The notes beneath the pieces are model-generated. The model had not been told where the DNA came from, did no database searches, and was given only the letters and a program-made list of their open reading frames with translations. The position numbers and the translations under genes were made by a program. DNA of 5,435 bases from Legionellaceae bacterium (GTDB lineage Bacteria; Pseudomonadota; Gammaproteobacteria; Legionellales; Legionellaceae), in the NCBI GenBank assembly GCA_947504795.1, contig CANNJG010000119.1, positions 1 through 5,435 on the forward strand, written 5' to 3'. Of the stretch, positions 1-4,799 are shown piece after piece (the stretch's first letter is position 1; each line of letters opens with the position of its first letter).

Positions 1-1055
1 ATAGGCCTTGATTGATTTGGATCGAGCAGATGCTTTGATACGTAAGCGACTAACTCTCGGGGGTTGAAATCATATTGCAAAAACTCCGGAACAATCATTT
101 CATTAGCTAGGATATTACACAGACCCAGATATTTCACGCGCATAAGTTTACTGGCGACAATAAAGGTTAATAAGGATGACTTATAGATAATGCACATCGG
201 CTTGGTTAGCAGGGCACATTCTAACGAGGCAGTACCCGACGCTACAACTATAAAATCACTACAATAAGCAACCAAGAGAGCTTGTTGGTCGACAAACGTC
301 ACCGGAATCTGTTTGCCTTTGAAGTAGGCTTCAAGATCGGCGCGCGCTAAACTTCGCGCTACCGGAATAACGATATGCGCATTAGGATTTTGTTTGATTA
401 GTTGGGTCATCGTCTCACATAACACAGGCATATGGCGCTTAATTTCATTATGTCTACTTCCGGGTAAAACGGCTATGAGCGGGGTATGGAGGGGTAAGTG
501 TAATTGTTGCTTTACGTCGTCTTGCGTAACATCGGATAAGGTTGGTTTTTCAACCAAAGGATGTCCTACAAAAGCGACCGGAATGCCTGCTTGTTCGTAT
601 AACATTTTTTCAAACGGTAAAATCACCGCCATGGTATCGACATATCGTTTAACGGTATGAATGCGATTGGCTTTCCAAGCCCATATTTGTGGGCTAATGT
701 AATAGAGTATTTTAAGATTGAGGGTTTCTTTGGCAAAACGTGCTAAACGTAAGTTAAAGCCTGGATAATCGACTAAAATGAGCAGATCGGGCTTGGTGGT
801 TTGTAAATGCAATTTAATAGATTGAAAAGCATGACGAATCACTCGAGCATGCGTTAAGACTTCGGTGATGCCTGTAACCCCATATCGTGCTAAATCCGAA
901 ATGAGTTCTACACCCGCATCGCGCATATGTTTTCCGCCGATCCCGGTTAAGACAAGGGTTGGGTGGCGCTTTTGCAATGCACGCACGAACAATGCTGCGT
1001 GCTGGTCGCCTGATTCTTCCCCGGCGATGATGACAATATGCTTAGGCTGTTGCAT
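1..1055 (-). CDS. lpxB: Lipid-A-disaccharide synthase LpxB (3' end outside window)
   Basis: Glycosyltransferase family 19 enzyme that joins UDP-2,3-diacylglucosamine and lipid X to give lipid A disaccharide 1-phosphate, at the inner face of the cytoplasmic membrane. My translation from the ATG at 1055 gives 351 codons in one open frame down to the window edge. Family motifs appear in order: GEESGD near residues 12-17, ISPQIWAWK at 120-128, GHPL at 164-167, LPGSR followed by NEIKRHMP from 197, SGTASLE at 273-279, then a C-terminal VKYLGL..NILAN...VPEFLQ segment. LpxB proteins are usually about 380 residues, so roughly 30 residues are missing beyond position 1. The start lies inside the upstream oxidoreductase gene (14-base overlap) and has no good Shine-Dalgarno, which suggests translational coupling. 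No frameshift or missing motif is seen. Confidence 0.96.
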   Translation of the reverse strand, partial: MQQPKHIVIIAGEESGDQHAALFVRALQKRHPTLVLTGIGGKHMRDAGVELISDLARYGVTGITEVLTHARVIRHAFQSIKLHLQTTKPDLLILVDYPGFNLRLARFAKETLNLKILYYISPQIWAWKANRIHTVKRYVDTMAVILPFEKMLYEQAGIPVAFVGHPLVEKPTLSDVTQDDVKQQLHLPLHTPLIAVLPGSRHNEIKRHMPVLCETMTQLIKQNPNAHIVIPVARSLARADLEAYFKGKQIPVTFVDQQALLVAYCSDFIVVASGTASLECALLTKPMCIIYKSSLLTFIVASKLMRVKYLGLCNILANEMIVPEFLQYDFNPRELVAYVSKHLLDPNQSRP

Positions 1056-2001
1056 AAGTGATTATGTTTTTATCGATTAATTCGCTGATCGTGATGGCAG
1101 TAGCCAAAGCATCGCGTCCATGCTCTCCGGTAACCAGCGGGAGCGTATCGTAGGTAATGCAGTTTATAAAGGCTTTAATTTCTTCCAGTAACGCATCTCC
1201 TTTTTTAACGGCAATTTCCTGTTGTGCGATAGTGGGTATGCCAGGAAACATCTCGCCGTCACCCTTGTGAAATACAGAAATGCTCTTCTGATGGTAATCA
1301 ATTGAAATATACCCATTCGGTTGAAAAATCCTGGTTTTACGTTCTGTTTTAAAGCTGATACGACTTGCTACAACATTGGCAATACAATTATTTTTAAACG
1401 TAATGCGTGCATTAGCAATATCGATTCTCGGGGTGAGAACAGGGGTACCATGGGCTTCTATCGAGCGAATGGGACTGTTAACCATTGTTTGAATCAGATC
1501 GATATCATGAATCATCAGGTCCAAGACAACATTGACATCAGCCCCTCGCGGCGTAAAAGGCGCCAGGCGTTGTGAATCAATAAAAACCGGCTCATTTAGG
1601 TGATCGTTTAAAGCGATGCGTGCGGCATTAAAGCGTTCCATGTGACCTATCTGAAGTTTTAAACGATTGTCACGAGCGATATCAATGAGTTGTTGCGCTT
1701 GCAATACGGTCTCTGTCATCGGTTTTTCGAGCAATACATGGATGCCGTTTAACAGACAATCCTTTGCAATTTCAAAGTGACTTTGCGTACTTGCAGCAAT
1801 ACTGACCGCATCTACTTGACCATACAGATCTTGATAATGGGTATAGGATTTGACATGGAGTTCTTGTGCAACACGAACTGCGGTTTCAAGCGTTTGATCG
1901 CATACAGCGACCAATTCAGCTTGTTCGAGCATCTGATATTTTTGGGCATGAAAGCGGCCCAGATAACCAGCGCCTATTACTCCACAGCGTAACCTTGTCA
2001 T
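1042..2001 (-). CDS. Gfo/Idh/MocA-family NAD-dependent sugar oxidoreductase, possibly GnnA (UDP-GlcNAc 3-dehydrogenase)
   Basis: 319-residue dehydrogenase. An N-terminal Rossmann fold carries GAGYLG at residues 10-15, and EKP at 92-94 is the family's conserved lysine motif. GHMERFN at 119-125 opens the C-terminal alpha/beta domain, and the catalytic-region motif IHDID lies at 164-168 (candidate His165). These features place it firmly in the Gfo/Idh/MocA family, which oxidises sugar hydroxyls with NAD(P). The substrate is not readable from motifs. Its stop overlaps the lpxB start by 14 bases, which ties it to lipid A synthesis. In Acidithiobacillus ferrooxidans, GnnA, a member of this family, is encoded beside lpxB and oxidises the 3-OH of UDP-GlcNAc so that GnnB can aminate it; Legionella lipid A contains the resulting diamino sugar. 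GnnA is therefore my best guess (about 0.55). No gnnB is in view. The ATG at 2001 has no clear Shine-Dalgarno. A general sugar dehydrogenase is the alternative. Confidence 0.92.
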   Translation of the reverse strand: MTRLRCGVIGAGYLGRFHAQKYQMLEQAELVAVCDQTLETAVRVAQELHVKSYTHYQDLYGQVDAVSIAASTQSHFEIAKDCLLNGIHVLLEKPMTETVLQAQQLIDIARDNRLKLQIGHMERFNAARIALNDHLNEPVFIDSQRLAPFTPRGADVNVVLDLMIHDIDLIQTMVNSPIRSIEAHGTPVLTPRIDIANARITFKNNCIANVVASRISFKTERKTRIFQPNGYISIDYHQKSISVFHKGDGEMFPGIPTIAQQEIAVKKGDALLEEIKAFINCITYDTLPLVTGEHGRDALATAITISELIDKNIITYATA

Positions 2002-2030
2002 AATGCATTAAGTGAGAAAATATTGTGCGA

Positions 2031-2059
2031 ATTATGGCATGATAATGATTATGAAACAA
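2031..2059 (-). promoter_or_regulatory. Predicted sigma70-type promoter for the oxidoreductase-lpxB unit
   Basis: On the minus strand a -35-like TTGTTT (2054-2059) is followed by a 17-base spacer and a -10-like CATAAT (2031-2036, 5 of 6 consensus bases). Transcription would start near 2024, giving a leader of roughly 20 bases before the ATG at 2001. The -35 is weak (3 of 6). The exact 17-base spacing and the position support the call, but it is a pattern match only. Confidence 0.45.
2038..2053. promoter_or_regulatory. Imperfect palindrome filling the promoter spacer, Fur-box-like
   Basis: CATGATAATGATTATG is a 16-base imperfect palindrome (6 of 8 positions pair) that fills nearly the whole 17-base spacer of the predicted oxidoreductase promoter. 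It contains GATAAT followed by GATTAT, resembling two of the three hexamers of the Fur-box consensus, but the third hexamer is poor (about 12 of 19 positions overall). A repressor bound here would block RNA polymerase. The regulator's identity is a guess. Confidence 0.3.
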
Positions 2060-2067
2060 GGTATTCA

Positions 2068-2121
2068 GGCACTTCGAAGCGATTTTAGGGAAAACCTATG
2101 CCCGAGTGCCAACGCTAAAAT
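2068..2121. repeat. Two interleaved inverted repeats in the maeA-oxidoreductase gap
   Basis: GGCACT (2068-2073) pairs with AGTGCC (2105-2110), and ATTTTAG (2082-2088) pairs with CTAAAAT (2115-2121). The second pair crosses the first, so in RNA they could form a pseudoknot or two alternative hairpins. The region lies just downstream of the maeA stop and upstream of the predicted oxidoreductase promoter, so it would be in the maeA 3' untranslated RNA. No U-tract follows on either strand, so I do not call it an intrinsic terminator. It could still protect or end the transcript. Confidence 0.4.
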
Positions 2122-2132
2122 TAAATGATAAC

Positions 2133-3839
2133 TTATATTTTTTTGTAAGAAAGATATTTAGGACTCCAAACCTTGTCGCGCACAAGCTTTTCTATTTGTT
2201 CGTCTGTATAGTGAGGTGCCAGGCCAGAAGATACGGCTTCTTTGGCAACAGCCAAAGCCACTTGCAAAGAAACGTCCCTTATATCAGTTAAAGGAGGGAG
2301 TAAATTGGCACTTGGGTTCTGAGCAGTTGGTGAGCAGGCAGCTAGCGCCTTAGCGGCAACCATAAACATTTTGTCATTTACATGACTTGCTTTAACAGCA
2401 ATGATCCCCAAGCCCATACCGGGAAATATGTAAGCATTATTCGTCTGGTCAATACGAGTAGCCGCACCATTTCGCATCACTTCCGGGAAAGGGCTTCCTG
2501 TACCTATCAACGCTTTATTATTCGTCCACTTGATTAGATCTTCGGGTACAGCCTCACTACGACTGGTGGGATTTGAGAGCGGGAAAATAACTGGGTGTTC
2601 TGTATGCGCCGCCATTTCCCTGACAATTTCTTCGGTAAAAGTGCCGGGTTGACCTGATACCCCAATTAAAACCGTTGGATGAACAGATTTCACCACATCG
2701 AGTAAGGATATATTGTTTGGATCAGCACATTCCCATTTAACAACAACGTCTTTAGGTTGACAAAATTTTTCTTGAAAACGCTTTAACCCCTTAACCCCCT
2801 CAACCAAAAGGCCACACCTGTCTACGATATAAAAACGCGCGAGTGCTTCCGCTTCGGTTAATCCACTTTCCATCATGGCATGACACATTAGATTACTTAT
2901 ACCACAGCCAGCAGAGCCACCGCCTAAAACTGCAATTATGTGCTCGCCTAATGCTAGACCAGTTATTTGGAGTGCAGAAAGTAATGTTCCCGTCGCAACT
3001 GCGGCTGTACCCTGAATATCATCATTAAAAGTGCAAAGCTTATCACGGTATTTCTCTAAGATTGGATTGGCATTTTGCTGGGCAAAATCCTCCCATTGTA
3101 ATAACACATGAGGAAAGCGTTTTTTTATGGCTTCAACGAACGCCTCAATGAACGCATCATAGTCCTGACCGCGGATGCGTTCATGTTTCCAACCGATATA
3201 TAACGGACTATTTATCCGCTCTAAATTATCAGTACCTACGTCTAGCGTTATGGGCAAGGTGGCTGCAGGATGAATACCTGCGCACGCACTATATAACGAT
3301 AATTTACCAATCGGGATCCCCATGCCTCCAGCTCCCTGATCGCCTAAACCTAGAATTCGTTCGCCATCGGATACAACAATAGCTTCAACATTGTCAAAGT
3401 GGGGACTTGCTAATATCTGGTCAATTTTATCTTTATTAGGATATGAAATAAAAAGCCCGCGAGGACGCCTATAAATCTCACTGAAATGTTGACACCCTTC
3501 CCCTACGACAGGTGTGTAAACAATGGGCAACATTTCTGTCACATGATGGATTAATAAATAATAAAATAAAGTTTCGTTAGAATCTTGAAGGTCACGTAAA
3601 TAAATATATTTTTCAATGTCACTCGTTTTTTTGCCGAAAGCTTCATAGGACCGCTCAGCTTGCTCTTCAATCGTTGCAATATGAGGAGGGATGAGTCCCA
3701 GGAGATGAAACGTTATCCTTTCTTCAGGACTAAACGACATGCCTTTATTTAATAGTGGATTGGCGACCAATTTAAAGTCACTATCTGACACTTCCAGATA
3801 AGAATTTCCATCGTTATCCTTCTTTACGCGGCTGTCCAT
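2133..3839 (-). CDS. maeA: NAD-dependent malic enzyme (oxaloacetate-decarboxylating), MaeA type
   Basis: Cytoplasmic enzyme that oxidatively decarboxylates L-malate to pyruvate, CO2 and NADH. From the ATG at 3839 it has 568 residues, close to the 565 of E. coli MaeA, and matches it along its length: LLNKG..FS.EER near the start, IEEQAERSYE, YIYLRDLQD, then catalytic Tyr108 in VYTPVVG and Lys179 in IPIGKLSLY. Metal ligands Glu250/Asp251 sit in QWEDFAQ and Asp273/Asp274 in FNDDIQGTA. The nucleotide-binding loop is GGGSAG at 306-311. Asp340 in IVDRCGLL, at the end of the second strand, favours NAD over NADP. SNPTS (422-426), TGSPFP (447-452) and NNAYIFPG (467-474) follow. An in-frame TTG at 3851 would add four residues, but it overlaps the Shine-Dalgarno, so I chose the ATG. 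It is a single gene, divergent from the nuclease and 131 bases before the oxidoreductase. It looks intact. Confidence 0.97.
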   Translation of the reverse strand: MDSRVKKDNDGNSYLEVSDSDFKLVANPLLNKGMSFSPEERITFHLLGLIPPHIATIEEQAERSYEAFGKKTSDIEKYIYLRDLQDSNETLFYYLLIHHVTEMLPIVYTPVVGEGCQHFSEIYRRPRGLFISYPNKDKIDQILASPHFDNVEAIVVSDGERILGLGDQGAGGMGIPIGKLSLYSACAGIHPAATLPITLDVGTDNLERINSPLYIGWKHERIRGQDYDAFIEAFVEAIKKRFPHVLLQWEDFAQQNANPILEKYRDKLCTFNDDIQGTAAVATGTLLSALQITGLALGEHIIAVLGGGSAGCGISNLMCHAMMESGLTEAEALARFYIVDRCGLLVEGVKGLKRFQEKFCQPKDVVVKWECADPNNISLLDVVKSVHPTVLIGVSGQPGTFTEEIVREMAAHTEHPVIFPLSNPTSRSEAVPEDLIKWTNNKALIGTGSPFPEVMRNGAATRIDQTNNAYIFPGMGLGIIAVKASHVNDKMFMVAAKALAACSPTAQNPSANLLPPLTDIRDVSLQVALAVAKEAVSSGLAPHYTDEQIEKLVRDKVWSPKYLSYKKI

Positions 3840-3844
3840 CGTTG

Positions 3845-3850
3845 TCTCCA
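3845..3850 (-). promoter_or_regulatory. Shine-Dalgarno that sets the maeA start
   Basis: TGGAGA on the minus strand, its GGAG core six bases before the ATG at 3839. This ideal spacing decides between that ATG and the TTG at 3851, which runs into the same motif. It is the only strong ribosome binding site in the window; the starts of lpxB, the oxidoreductase and the nuclease lack one. Confidence 0.8.
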
Positions 3851-3860
3851 AAAATCCACG

Positions 3861-3882
3861 TTTTAATTATAGGCAATTAAAA
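3861..3882. repeat. Perfect 8+8 inverted repeat over the maeA -10, candidate operator
   Basis: TTTTAATT (3861-3868) and AATTAAAA (3875-3882) are exact reverse complements separated by six bases. The repeat overlaps the TATAAT of the maeA promoter, a typical place for a repressor site. The arms are nearly all A/T, so chance is a real possibility. Confidence 0.35.
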
Positions 3883-3895
3883 GATAAATTGCGAA
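3866..3895 (-). promoter_or_regulatory. Predicted maeA promoter
   Basis: On the minus strand there is a perfect -10 TATAAT (3866-3871), an 18-base spacer and a -35-like TTCGCA (3890-3895, 4 of 6 consensus). The start of transcription would fall near 3859, giving a short leader of about 20 bases that contains the Shine-Dalgarno. The perfect -10 at a sensible distance makes this the best promoter in the window. Confidence 0.6.
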
Positions 3896-3905
3896 GCGAA
3901 CAAGG

Positions 3906-3914
3906 TGCTATAAA
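3906..3914 (+). promoter_or_regulatory. Predicted extended -10 promoter for the nuclease gene
   Basis: TGCTATAAA on the plus strand is an extended -10 element (TG, one base, then TATAAA) about 43 bases before the nuclease ATG. The nearest -35-like hexamer, TTGCGA at 3889-3894, is only 14 bases upstream, too close for normal spacing. Extended -10 promoters can work without a good -35. It faces away from the maeA promoter, whose -35 lies about ten bases off. Confidence 0.4.
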
Positions 3915-3956
3915 ATAGTCAGTGCTTTTGTCACAAAATATTTTTATACTGCGCAG

Positions 3957-4799
3957 ATGCGAAAAGTAAAGTTTATAACCGCCTTACTCTGTTTTTTTTA
4001 TGTGCTGCCAGCGCTGGCTTGGTCTGCGGTAGGGCATCGTGTCGTAGGGCGCATTGCATATGATTATTTGACGCCTAAGGCTAAGCGCCATTATGCCCAT
4101 ATTAATCAGCGCTTGAACACCGATCGACATCATTTCAACTTGATCACGGCTTCTGTATGGTTAGATTTAATGTATAACCAACAACTTATATCCTTGCGTC
4201 CGATGCATTATATCGATATTCCTTTTACCATGGATGATAGCGTCTTGCCTGACATATTTCTAAATAATGCGGTGACAGCCATTCGCAGCGCGAGTATCAC
4301 CCTCACTGCGCCCGAAGCTTCGTTGGGCGAACAAGCGATAGCGTTACGAATTTTATTGCACGTAGTAGGGGACATCCATCAACCCTTACACACAACGTCA
4401 TGTGTGAGTGCACAACATCCTGATGGAGATCGCGGTGGCAATGACTTTAAACTCGCGAAAAACAAGGTTGCACCAACGCTGCATGGTTATTGGGACAGAG
4501 GGGGTGGTTTGTTGCAGCAACCTATGAATGCCGTTGAAACCACGCACTTTGCACGTACCATTGAGGCACGTTGGGTTTGTCCGGCAGAAGATTTTGATGC
4601 GATGCATTGGGCTGCGGAGTCTCATGCGATTGCTTTGAAACACGTGTATGGATTGGAAGAAAGCACGATTCCTTCCGATGAGTACCAACACACAACCGAG
4701 GATATAACTAAACGCCAATTGGTTTATGCAGGATGCCGATTAGCTGCGTTGTTAAATCATTTGTACCAATTGTCTGCGCTCGAAAAATCGCTTCAATGA
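3957..4799 (+). CDS. Secreted S1/P1-type zinc nuclease / 3'-nucleotidase
   Basis: 280-residue exported phosphodiesterase of the S1/P1 (class I) nuclease family; characterised members cut single-stranded DNA and RNA and remove 3'-phosphates. Residues 1-21 form a signal peptide: basic MRKVK, a hydrophobic core, then cleavage after ALA. The mature protein would begin at Trp22, as in P1, where the N-terminal Trp is itself a zinc ligand. All nine ligands of the three-zinc site can be placed: Trp22, His27, Asp70, His84, His135, Asp139, His145, His176 and Asp180, with the core motif HVVGDIHQPLH at 135-145, then GGND (160-163) and LHGYWD (175-180). An active enzyme in the periplasm or medium is expected. 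The ATG is supported by the signal peptide; no Shine-Dalgarno is visible. A run of eight T (3992-3999) lies in the signal-peptide codons. The stop overlaps the convergent E2 gene by 7 bases. Confidence 0.95.
   Translation: MRKVKFITALLCFFYVLPALAWSAVGHRVVGRIAYDYLTPKAKRHYAHINQRLNTDRHHFNLITASVWLDLMYNQQLISLRPMHYIDIPFTMDDSVLPDIFLNNAVTAIRSASITLTAPEASLGEQAIALRILLHVVGDIHQPLHTTSCVSAQHPDGDRGGNDFKLAKNKVAPTLHGYWDRGGGLLQQPMNAVETTHFARTIEARWVCPAEDFDAMHWAAESHAIALKHVYGLEESTIPSDEYQHTTEDITKRQLVYAGCRLAALLNHLYQLSALEKSLQ

Noticed and set aside
394..660. 88-codon open frame on the plus strand inside lpxB
   Set aside because: It is a shadow of lpxB codons, and the translated product shows no family features.
1395..1415. 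Near-perfect TAATGC/GCATTA palindrome within the oxidoreductase gene
   Set aside because: Six-base arms inside coding sequence fall within chance expectation for this length.
2240..2257. 7-bp hairpin (CTTTGGC/GCCAAAG) near the 3' end of maeA as a terminator
   Set aside because: It lies inside the coding sequence with no U-tract. Perfect 7-bp hairpins are expected by chance in a window of this size.
2782..2797. Tandem TTAACCCC repeat resembling a telomere unit
   Set aside because: Only two units, and they encode the GVKGL stretch of malic enzyme, so they are coincidental.
3840..3851. TTG at 3851 as the start of maeA, adding four residues
   Set aside because: The TTG overlaps the TGGAGA motif, which is ideally spaced for the ATG at 3839. 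The resulting 568-residue length also fits the family.
3928..3950. TTGTCA and TATACT as a promoter just before the nuclease ATG
   Set aside because: The spacer is only 11 bases and the -10 would sit 6 bases before the ATG, leaving no leader.
4007..4018. 12-base palindrome GCCAGCGCTGGC in the nuclease signal-peptide codons
   Set aside because: It is explained by the Leu-Pro-Ala-Leu-Ala codons at the cleavage site, with no sign of an added role.
4398..4718. 106-codon open frame on the minus strand inside the nuclease gene
   Set aside because: It lies fully antisense to a well-supported gene, has no recognisable domain and no ribosome binding site.
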